Made by a program: the position numbers and the translations under genes
The notes under the pieces: generated by a model
Told to the model about the DNA's origin: nothing
Databases searched by the model: none
The model's input: only the letters and a program-made list of their open reading frames with translations
From: Bacteroidales bacterium
GTDB lineage: Bacteria; Bacteroidota; Bacteroidia; Bacteroidales; ML635J-15
DNA length: 32,680 bases
Assembly: GCA_017551515.1 (NCBI GenBank)
Contig: JAFZLK010000099.1
Coordinates: forward strand, 1-32,680
Direction: 5' to 3'
In this document: positions 9,725 to 15,950 of the stretch, one piece after another
Position numbering within the stretch: the stretch's first letter is position 1
How the letters are laid out: each line of letters begins with the position of its first letter

Positions 9725-9773
9725 TTCTCCTTTTTCAGATCTTGAAACAAGTTCAAGATGACAAAAAGGAGAA
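9725..9773. repeat. Long imperfect palindrome downstream of rsmG
   Basis: TTCTCCTTTTT at 9725-9735 and AAAAAGGAGAA at 9763-9773 form the base of the stem. CTTGAA/TTCAAG and neighbouring bases pair further in, giving a stem of about 20 bp with one interior bulge. On the plus strand it is followed by GTTTTTT, but on the minus strand, where rsmG ends at 9779, no U-tract follows. It could still end rsmG transcription, or it could be a dispersed intergenic palindrome; the core CTTGAACTTGTTTCAAG resembles a widely dispersed type. Confidence 0.55.
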
Positions 9774-9778
9774 GTTTT

Positions 9779-10390
9779 TTACAAATTCAAGTATATTATC
9801 TTCTTTGTCTCGAAGAATTCCTCAGCGAAAAAGTCGGAAATATTAGTAACAGAATAGTTTCTCATGCCTTTCAACTCATCATCAAAATCTCCGCCTTTGA
9901 GGTATATTATCGAATGCTCGGTTGATTTGGGATTCAACACATTGCGTGTCATCTTTACGAAGTCGGGGAAAGCTGTCACGGCGCGACTAACAATGCAATC
10001 GTACTTCGGTGGCAAAAGTTCGGCACGAATCTTCATGGCTACCACATTGGCAAGTCCTAGGCTTTCGGAAATACCTTTCACGACCTTGATTTTCTTTTCG
10101 ATACTATCTACCAAAGTGAATTTGGTCTCGGGAAACATTATCGCTAGCGGAATGCCAGGAAATCCGCCGCCTGTTCCTACATCAAGAACAAGTTCATCCG
10201 GCTTGAACTGCTTTACCTTGGCAATAGCCATCGAATGCAGTATGTGATGAACGAAAATATTGTCGGTGTCCTTGCGGCTTATTACATTGATTTTCTCGTT
10301 CCACTCGCGCACAAGCAACTCCAGTTCTACAAGTTTTAAAACCTGATTATCACTGAGTTCTGGAAAGTATTTTCTAATCCTTTCTTGCAT
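9779..10390 (-). CDS. rsmG: 16S rRNA (guanine-N7)-methyltransferase RsmG
   Basis: This 203-residue Rossmann-fold SAM-dependent methyltransferase modifies a guanine N7 in the 530 loop of 16S rRNA. The SAM-binding motif VLDVGTGGGFPGIPLA is at about residues 68-82. The N-terminal WNEKINVISRKD and HHILHS segments and the later IVSRAVTAF are typical of GidB/RsmG, and the length is normal. Its ATG lies 17 nt inside the 3' end of the sigma-factor gene, so the two are translationally coupled. It is the last gene of the long minus-strand cluster. Confidence 0.97.
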   Translation of the reverse strand: MQERIRKYFPELSDNQVLKLVELELLVREWNEKINVISRKDTDNIFVHHILHSMAIAKVKQFKPDELVLDVGTGGGFPGIPLAIMFPETKFTLVDSIEKKIKVVKGISESLGLANVVAMKIRAELLPPKYDCIVSRAVTAFPDFVKMTRNVLNPKSTEHSIIYLKGGDFDDELKGMRNYSVTNISDFFAEEFFETKKIIYLNL

Positions 10391-10949
10391 CCTTCGACAA
10401 ATTTACAAGTTTAATTTTCGCCTGATGTATCCTGTTTTTCACCACCTGAAGCGTTACTCCGAGTTCGTTGGCAATTTCCTCGTACTTCATACCAGCGCCC
10501 CTCATCAACAGCAACTTCTGTTCAAATTCGGAAAGTTGACCGAGCAACGACTCCACATACGCTTGGCGCTCCTTTTCCTCAATCAGAGTTTCTGGCGTAG
10601 TATTGTCAGCGGCATTCGGAGACCAGTCATCGGCAGACTGCAACATCTGCGAATTATATGTCTTACTCCAGTCGATGTAGGTATTCTTGGCAACGGTCAA
10701 TGCCCAAGTATTGAACGAAGCATCATTCCCCTCATCGTAGGTTTCCATCGATTTCCAGATTTTTTGCAACGAAATCAAGGTGATGTCATCGGCATCATCG
10801 GCATCGCACCCACGTGAAATGATAAACTTCTTTATCTCCGCATGGTATCTCTTGAACAGACACAGGCTGGCAAGTTCATCACCGCCAAGAACAAGTTCCC
10901 GCAATTCCAAGTCGGACATTTTTGAAAGTTTGCTTGCCTTTTTTACCAT
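10374..10949 (-). CDS. ECF-type RNA polymerase sigma factor
   Basis: This 191-residue protein has sigma region 2 at about 20-90 (CLFKRYHAEIKKFI ... DDITLISLQKIWKSMETY ... NTWALTVAKNTYID). After a short linker comes region 4 at about 135-185 (LSEFEQKLLLMRGAGMKYEEIANELGVTLQVVKNRIHQAKIKL), which holds the helix-turn-helix for the -35 element. It should direct core polymerase to a specific regulon. No anti-sigma or SusC/D partner is adjacent; it overlaps rsmG by 17 nt downstream and the glycosyltransferase by 7 nt upstream. The target regulon cannot be read from the sequence. Confidence 0.93.
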   Translation of the reverse strand: MVKKASKLSKMSDLELRELVLGGDELASLCLFKRYHAEIKKFIISRGCDADDADDITLISLQKIWKSMETYDEGNDASFNTWALTVAKNTYIDWSKTYNSQMLQSADDWSPNAADNTTPETLIEEKERQAYVESLLGQLSEFEQKLLLMRGAGMKYEEIANELGVTLQVVKNRIHQAKIKLVNLSKDARKD

Positions 10950-12028
10950 TCCGTTTTCCGATTAAAGATTCTGTAAACCAACAATGCGAAATAAAAAATC
11001 GGTGCAAAGATATCAAATATAAGCGACATAAGTAAATTGAAACCGGTTTTTGTAGCACGGCAAAACCAAGCGAGCGAAGACATTGCCATAACTATTCGCA
11101 CTCCCACAAACGCAAGCGCAATTTTCCAGTTTACAAACAGCATTGCAATAACCATAGCAAAGAACAATGTCCGCGAAACGATTTCTCCTCCCGACAATAA
11201 CTTGTCCAGCAAACTATACATTACCGATGTTGAAACATGTCGCGATTTTTGTCGCAACAGCTTTCCAAAACTAGTTTTTGCGAGTGAAATGGTCTTTGTT
11301 TCAGGCATAAAGCATACAGTTGGACGGATATGTTTTGCCGCTTCACAAACAAAAAGATCGTCGTCGCCCGAGGCAATGTCTGAATGAGTAGCAAATCCGC
11401 CCAAAGTGTCCCAAAGTTTGCGTGAATATGCAATGTTGCGCCCAACACCCATATATGCATGCCCAAGAGATGCAAATCCCATATACTGCATAGCTATTAA
11501 TGCGGCATCATACGAAGCGAAACGAGCGGCAAAAGTTTTTCCAGAAAGCTCTCCATAAGCAATAACTAGCGGATTTGCCTCATCGAAATACGACATCATG
11601 CCCGAAATCCACCTTTCGGAATCAGGACGGCAATCGGCATCTGTGAAAATCAGATATTCGTATGTAGCAGCGCGTATTCCGCACGAAAGAGCCGATTTTT
11701 TGCCTTGCCCGTCATTTCTGACAAGTTTTATTGGGCACGATTTTGCTTTCGCCAATTCGGAAACATATTCGCTTGTCCCATCTGTGGAATTGTCATCGAC
11801 AATTACGATTTCAAATTCGGGATATTGCTGATTGACTATGTATTGTAAGTACGTTTGAAGGTTTTTCTGTTCGTTGTGGCAAGCGATAACCACAGAAACA
11901 GGTGGCAAATCGTGGACAAAATCCTTCTCTTCATTTCTTTTTCTCACTCCTAGCATTGGCAATATGTAGAAAACCGCCTGAATTAGGAGGAAAAACAAGA
12001 GAGCCGAAGAGAGGATGATAAGGATCAT
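10943..12028 (-). CDS. Membrane-bound family 2 glycosyltransferase
   Basis: This 361-residue protein has an N-terminal membrane helix (IILSSALLFFLLIQAVFYIL). A GT-A catalytic domain follows: VSVVIACHNEQ, VDDNSTDGT (77-85), the DAD metal motif in FTDADCRPD (~128-134), GDDDLF as the acceptor-side acidic motif, and LLRQKSRHVST in the place of QxxRW. At the C-terminus are at least two more membrane segments. This is the layout of processive or polyprenol-linked transferases of the icaA/ceramide-glucosyltransferase type. Product and donor are not deducible. Its start is 1 bp from the RAYT stop and its end overlaps the sigma gene by 7 nt. Confidence 0.92.
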   Translation of the reverse strand: MILIILSSALLFFLLIQAVFYILPMLGVRKRNEEKDFVHDLPPVSVVIACHNEQKNLQTYLQYIVNQQYPEFEIVIVDDNSTDGTSEYVSELAKAKSCPIKLVRNDGQGKKSALSCGIRAATYEYLIFTDADCRPDSERWISGMMSYFDEANPLVIAYGELSGKTFAARFASYDAALIAMQYMGFASLGHAYMGVGRNIAYSRKLWDTLGGFATHSDIASGDDDLFVCEAAKHIRPTVCFMPETKTISLAKTSFGKLLRQKSRHVSTSVMYSLLDKLLSGGEIVSRTLFFAMVIAMLFVNWKIALAFVGVRIVMAMSSLAWFCRATKTGFNLLMSLIFDIFAPIFYFALLVYRIFNRKTEW

Positions 12029-12029
12029 T

Positions 12030-13094
12030 TTATTTTGATATTGAATTTTGCATTAATTCTTCGGCAAGAGCATTGAGAATATTACATTCCTCCCTTGATA
12101 TGCTCCTTCGCGGACTTACTTCCGTAGAGACTTCTGTCAAAAAAAGTATTTTCCCACTGGTACACATCTCAATAAGATTGCCTGCTGGTTTGTAATATTC
12201 CGAAAAACTATATGGAACCAAAAGGATAATAGGAAGACCTTCTGTTATTGCTATTTCTAGCACCTGCTTTTCTTTGGGACTGATGAACGCACCTACCAAA
12301 ACAGTACCCTTTCTTGCTGAAGTTATGCATTCGTTCATATAATTGCGAGATTCATCTTCAGAAAAACGACTGCGAACATGTACAGCACACATAGGACTAT
12401 CCAAAAGCAAAATATTGCCGACAGCAGAAAAGCAGTGTCCGTTCCACAGCACATTACGTTGAACAGCAAAATATTCTGGACGCTTTTTCTTCAACCAAAG
12501 ACGGCGAGGATTGTCACGAACATAGGAAATCATATTGTTAAGTTGACCATCGGCATGAAGGATGCGCTCATGATAACCGGCAGGGGTTTTCTCCCAAATG
12601 CTACCAGTGCCCGCAAAGATGCGGGCAAAGTGCACAATCACGGAAGGAATAGTTGCTGTAGGATTGTGCATATTGGCAGTGTCATCACCGCCAATATATG
12701 TACGTTTAAACAAGCTAGTACATGCACTTTTAAAACCCCGAATTACATTTCCTATTGGTTTAGGGAGATGGTCTAGGACATGAATAAGCACATGTATATG
12801 ATCTGGCATAATCTTGAGTGCAAGTATTCTAAGCGAATAGCCTTTGGACTCGTAAAACTCTGGTGTGTCGCGAAGTAAGCGATTAACTTTGCACCCGAAT
12901 TCATTGAGTTCTATTTGTGCTTTTTCGGCACTATCACCTACTAATTCTCCAAACAAATGTTGTCGCTCTGCAACAACAAGCGTGATATGATAGATGGCAC
13001 GCCCGCAATAATCCCAACCGTTTTCACGATGATGACGATTGGTATCTACTGGGTGGCGATAACCATGCTCGGGTTGTTCTGTTTTGTTTGGCAT
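12030..13094 (-). CDS. REP-associated tyrosine transposase (RAYT, Y1/HUH) with C-terminal extension
   Basis: This 354-residue protein has a Y1 HUH nuclease domain in residues ~30-205. IYHITLVVAERQHLFG is the first strand, PDHIHVLIHV the HUH pair (H99, H101), and GSIWEKTPAGYHERIL is followed by YVRDNPRRLW with the probable catalytic Y191. RAYTs nick single-stranded REP palindromes and are usually ~150-250 residues. Here residues ~225-345 form a second domain (GNILLLDSP, GTVLVGAFISPKEKQV, GLPIILLVPYSF, YYKPAGNLIE, SGKILFLTE) that resembles the DprA/SLOG nucleotide-binding fold; that assignment is inference. A REP-like palindrome lies 12 bp upstream of the ATG, and an identical copy is inside the frame, encoding HFARIFAG (residues 155-162). 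The gene sits between mazG and a glycosyltransferase in the same direction. Confidence 0.9.
   Translation of the reverse strand: MPNKTEQPEHGYRHPVDTNRHHRENGWDYCGRAIYHITLVVAERQHLFGELVGDSAEKAQIELNEFGCKVNRLLRDTPEFYESKGYSLRILALKIMPDHIHVLIHVLDHLPKPIGNVIRGFKSACTSLFKRTYIGGDDTANMHNPTATIPSVIVHFARIFAGTGSIWEKTPAGYHERILHADGQLNNMISYVRDNPRRLWLKKKRPEYFAVQRNVLWNGHCFSAVGNILLLDSPMCAVHVRSRFSEDESRNYMNECITSARKGTVLVGAFISPKEKQVLEIAITEGLPIILLVPYSFSEYYKPAGNLIEMCTSGKILFLTEVSTEVSPRRSISREECNILNALAEELMQNSISK
12606..12636. repeat. REP-like palindrome, copy inside the RAYT gene
   Basis: This 31-bp sequence is identical to 13107-13137. Its core is the hairpin TGCCCGC-AAAGAT-GCGGGCA, followed by AAGTGCACA. It is in frame with the transposase and encodes residues 155-162 (HFARIFAG), between the HUH motif and the GSIW strand. 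Confidence 0.85.
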
Positions 13095-13106
13095 TTATTA
13101 TGTTTT

Positions 13107-13137
13107 AGTGCCCGCAAAGATGCGGGCAAAGTGCACA
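13107..13137. repeat. REP-like palindrome, copy upstream of the RAYT gene
   Basis: Identical over 31 bp to 12606-12636 and in the same orientation. It fills most of the 47-bp gap between the RAYT ATG (13094) and the mazG stop (13142). REP palindromes next to the RAYT gene are the usual substrates of these transposases. Confidence 0.85.
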
Positions 13138-13141
13138 TTCA

Positions 13142-13918
13142 TTAGTTATACAATGTCTTCGCTTCGTTCCAGATTTCATCCATTTCCGCCAATGTCATAT
13201 CCTTGAGGTCGCGGCCTTGCTGTATGGTTTTTTGCTCAAGGTAGCCGAAACGGTTCTTAAACTTGCGGTTGGTGCGTTCGAGGGCGGTGTCGGGATTAAC
13301 ACCATAGAGACGAGCTGCATTTATTACCGAAAACAGCAGGTCGCCAAATTCGGCTTCGATTCTATCCTGATTGTCGGAAATAGCGGTTTCGAGAAGCACC
13401 TCGTTGTATTCCTCGTTAAGTTTGTCCCACACCTGCTCGCGCTTGTCCCAGTCGAAGCCGACACCACGCGCCTTGTCCTGCATACGGTAGGCCTTGATTA
13501 TAGACGGCAACGACTCAGGCACACCGCCAAGAACGGTCTTCTTCGGTGCTTCCTGCAACTTTATGCGCTCCCAGTTTTCCTTTACCTGTTCGGCTGTTTC
13601 GGCTTTCACATCGCCGAAGATGTGCGGATGACGGAAAATGAGCTTCTCGCAAATGCCATGAATGACATCGTACAACTCGAACTGTCCCTGCTCCTTGCCT
13701 ATCTTGGCATAAAAAGCCACATGCAGAAGCACATCGCCAAGCTCTTTTTTCACTTCGTCGGCATCGTTGTTCAACAAAGCATCAGAAAGTTCGTAAACTT
13801 CCTCTATCGTCTGTATGCGTAAACTTTCGTTTGTCTGCTTGCGATCCCATGGACATTTCTCTCGCAACTCGTCAAGTATCTCAATCAGTCGCTTAAATTC
13901 GTTTAAAGTCTTTTCCAT
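13142..13918 (-). CDS. mazG: Nucleoside triphosphate pyrophosphohydrolase MazG
   Basis: This 258-residue all-alpha NTP pyrophosphohydrolase cleaves (d)NTPs to NMP and pyrophosphate and cleans non-canonical nucleotides from the pool. Both tandem MazG domains are present. The first has CPWDRKQTNESL and the metal-binding EEVYE (39-43) plus KKELGDVLL (E59, D62). The second has YNEVLLET, EAEFGDLLFSVINAARLYG and ERTNRKFKNRF. Length agrees with E. coli MazG. The frame is open upstream to 14014, but that would overlap the acyltransferase; the ATG at 13918 (MEKTLNEF) starts exactly at the family N-terminus. A TAACTTTG -7-like element is at 13939-13946. Confidence 0.96.
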   Translation of the reverse strand: MEKTLNEFKRLIEILDELREKCPWDRKQTNESLRIQTIEEVYELSDALLNNDADEVKKELGDVLLHVAFYAKIGKEQGQFELYDVIHGICEKLIFRHPHIFGDVKAETAEQVKENWERIKLQEAPKKTVLGGVPESLPSIIKAYRMQDKARGVGFDWDKREQVWDKLNEEYNEVLLETAISDNQDRIEAEFGDLLFSVINAARLYGVNPDTALERTNRKFKNRFGYLEQKTIQQGRDLKDMTLAEMDEIWNEAKTLYN

Positions 13919-13938
13919 AGTGTAAAAGTTGTATTTCG

Positions 13939-13946
13939 CAAAGTTA
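13939..13946 (-). promoter_or_regulatory. Candidate -7 element upstream of mazG
   Basis: TAACTTTG on the minus strand fits TAnnTTTG and lies 20 nt before the mazG ATG. The nearest upstream TTG is 25 nt away, longer than the usual spacing, so an internal promoter is possible but unproven. Confidence 0.4.
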
Positions 13947-13974
13947 ATGCTAATTTTATGATTTGACTCAGCAA

Positions 13975-14886
13975 CTACACAACTGGTTGCCAGAAATTGT
14001 AGTAATTGAACCATTGAAGCGGATGCTTGATGACAGAATCTTCCAGTATTTCAACATACTGCCTAGCCAACGACTTGGCTTGTTCCACATCCGACTTTAT
14101 CGATTGGTCGTATTTCAGTTCCTTTACAAAACCTTCGTACCTCAAACCTCTGTACTTGAATACGTGCACAACCAATACTGGCACTTTAAGTTTTGTCGCT
14201 ATCAAGAAAATTCCGAGTGGGAAAGATGCTGTTTCACCAAGAAAATCAGCATCGTAGTGCTTTGGGCTACCACATAGTCTGTCGCAAGAAGTAACAATAG
14301 TCTCCCCGTTGTCAATAGCCGATTTTATATCGAAAAGATAAGAAATATTGTTTCCTATTGTAATTAATTTGGCATCAGGGTTGACTTTCTTGAACGCTTT
14401 CAAACGATGACTTATCATTTCCTCGCTTTCGCCACCCCAAGAGATAAAATTAAACTTCTTGCTGTACTGCTGCAATGTACACCCTGCAATCTCAAAGTTT
14501 CCAACGTGCGCCCCCACCGTTATGAAACCGCATTCCCTGCTAAGCATTTGCGAAAACAAATCTTGGTCACGAACACTAACCTTGAATTGCTCTGTATTGC
14601 CAGCAAACATTGCAAATTTGTCGAGAACTACCTTGCCGAACAACAAGAAATTATGGATTGTCAGGAAAAACGCCACAATAGGATTTCTTTGCAAGCGCTT
14701 CCTCTGCATATAGTATATGGCACGAAATTGTTTCGGACGGAATGCTATACTGAAAGGTATAACCAAATACAATACTACATAGGTAAACCTGACATCTACC
14801 GAACGTAGAATCTTGAACATAGCTCTCTGCCCGAAGCGACCGCCACCAGTTTTTCCACTCCAATTTGCCTTTTCCACGCTACTCAA
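13975..14886 (-). CDS. LpxL/HtrB-like lysophospholipid acyltransferase
   Basis: This 303-residue protein belongs to the lipid A acyltransferase (LpxL/HtrB) superfamily. The catalytic H-x4-E motif is at residues 127-132 in ITVGAHVGNFEIAG. The substrate-side segment TSCDRLCGSPKHYDADFLGE and PLGIFLIATKLKVPVLVVHV follow, as in family members. A hydrophobic N-terminal stretch (VVLYLVIPFSIAF) suits an inner-membrane-bound enzyme. It probably transfers an acyl chain to lipid A or another glycolipid at the cytoplasmic face; in Bacteroidota related proteins also serve aryl-polyene/flexirubin or ornithine-lipid pathways, so the acceptor is open. Its start overlaps the nitroreductase stop by 8 nt, and no aryl-polyene genes are nearby. 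Confidence 0.9.
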   Translation of the reverse strand: MSSVEKANWSGKTGGGRFGQRAMFKILRSVDVRFTYVVLYLVIPFSIAFRPKQFRAIYYMQRKRLQRNPIVAFFLTIHNFLLFGKVVLDKFAMFAGNTEQFKVSVRDQDLFSQMLSRECGFITVGAHVGNFEIAGCTLQQYSKKFNFISWGGESEEMISHRLKAFKKVNPDAKLITIGNNISYLFDIKSAIDNGETIVTSCDRLCGSPKHYDADFLGETASFPLGIFLIATKLKVPVLVVHVFKYRGLRYEGFVKELKYDQSIKSDVEQAKSLARQYVEILEDSVIKHPLQWFNYYNFWQPVV

Positions 14887-15421
14887 TTACATCAATTATA
14901 TCTTCGGCGTTCTTTCTTGTCTTTTTGCGGATTTCATAGCCATCGGCAGCATATCCTACAGCTACAATTAGCCTTACCCTTCGGAATGCTCCGAAATTCA
15001 TAGCTTTGTTGACAATCTTGTTCCTGAACGAGCCTATCATGCAAGTTCCAAGACCTTCTTCTTCGGCTGCCAAACAAATATGTGCAGCCAGAATGCCCAA
15101 GTCGATTGAATTAAGGTCGTTGTTTGAGAAAAAGCCTCCTGCCTTGGACTTCATATTTCCGAAAGTCTGCTCTACTACAATGAAATTTGAAACTTTGTCT
15201 AGGAAAGGATTCAGTCCGACGGCCTGGCAAGCCTTGCGCAAATCGGCAATCTTTGGATAAATCGGTCTTACTATGTGCATTTTCCATGGCTGCGAATTGC
15301 ACGACGAGGGCGACAGACTTGCCACCTCACATATTCTTTTCAACTTATCAAGTTCAACTTCCTTGTCGGAAAAACTTCTAGTACTCTGGCGATTTAAAGC
15401 CAACTCTCTGAATGTTACCAT
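14879..15421 (-). CDS. Nitroreductase-family FMN oxidoreductase
   Basis: This 180-residue protein has the nitroreductase fold. NRQSTRSFSDKEV near the N-terminus supplies FMN phosphate-binding residues, ASLSPSSCNSQPWKMHIVR is the typical second FMN loop, and DLGILAAHICLAAEEEGLGTCMIGSF is the central helix and glycine motif. The C-terminal GYAADGYEIRKKTRK is also standard. The family reduces nitro compounds, quinones or flavins with NAD(P)H as a homodimer; the natural substrate here is unknown. It overlaps the acyltransferase by 8 nt, and the guanine-deaminase-like gene ends 40 bp upstream. A TAGTTTTG -7-like element (15442-15449, minus) lies in that gap without a clear -33. Confidence 0.93.
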   Translation of the reverse strand: MVTFRELALNRQSTRSFSDKEVELDKLKRICEVASLSPSSCNSQPWKMHIVRPIYPKIADLRKACQAVGLNPFLDKVSNFIVVEQTFGNMKSKAGGFFSNNDLNSIDLGILAAHICLAAEEEGLGTCMIGSFRNKIVNKAMNFGAFRRVRLIVAVGYAADGYEIRKKTRKNAEDIIDVIE

Positions 15422-15461
15422 TGTTTATTTATTCGACGTTGCAAAACTATACAAGTTATCG

Positions 15462-15950
15462 CTAATATTCTGTTTTGTCTGTTTTTGCCTCCCACCTCTT
15501 GAAGGCTTCCAAAGCTTCATCTCGCAACAAGGAAACAACCTTGATACTACGCTTAGATTCCGGCTTTGCAAATTCTTCGTATATGAAGCTGTCGCTGAAA
15601 CCAATCTTGTCGGCATCGGACTTGGTGTTTGCATAGTATAACTTGTCGATTCTTGCCCAGTATATTGAGGCAAGACACATTGGACACGGCTCGCACGATG
15701 CATAAATTTCGCAGCCAGAAAGATTGAATGAACCAAGTTTTCGACATGCCTGCCTTATAGCATTAACTTCGGCATGAGCAGTAGGGTCGTTGTCGATAGT
15801 AACCGAATTAGAAGCGACAGCAACAACCTCGCCATCCTTCACTATAACAGCACCAAACGGACCACCACCATTTTCAACGCTTTCAATCGACTTCTCGATT
15901 GCCAATCTCATATATTTCTCATTGTCCGTCATTAATTCTTTGTTTTTCAT
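15462..15950 (-). CDS. Guanine deaminase-like nucleoside/nucleobase deaminase
   Basis: This 162-residue protein has the cytidine-deaminase fold. The zinc site is H59 in PTAHAEVNAIR, with E61 as proton shuttle, plus C89 and C92 in SCEPCPMCLASIYWAR. The segments GGGPFGAVIVKDG, ADKIGFSDSFIYEE and the end RWEAKTDKTEY match GuaD (guanine to xanthine) better than the tRNA-editing TadA branch, which lacks that C-terminal tail. It should feed purine salvage in the cytosol. The first ATG overlaps the upstream gene by 32 nt; a second ATG at residue 7 (MTDNEKYM) would shorten this to 14 nt and fits the family start equally well. Confidence 0.9.
   Translation of the reverse strand: MKNKELMTDNEKYMRLAIEKSIESVENGGGPFGAVIVKDGEVVAVASNSVTIDNDPTAHAEVNAIRQACRKLGSFNLSGCEIYASCEPCPMCLASIYWARIDKLYYANTKSDADKIGFSDSFIYEEFAKPESKRSIKVVSLLRDEALEAFKRWEAKTDKTEY

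Noticed and set aside
13217..13822. 201-codon plus-strand open frame
   Set aside because: It lies wholly antisense to mazG, which has complete family motifs.
13919..14014. Upstream extension of the mazG frame by 32 codons
   Set aside because: It overlaps the acyltransferase gene and precedes the conserved MazG start; the ATG at 13918 fits the family.
15462..15950. TadA tRNA adenosine deaminase
   Set aside because: The C-terminal FIYEE and KTDKTEY segments and the spacing fit guanine deaminase better than TadA.
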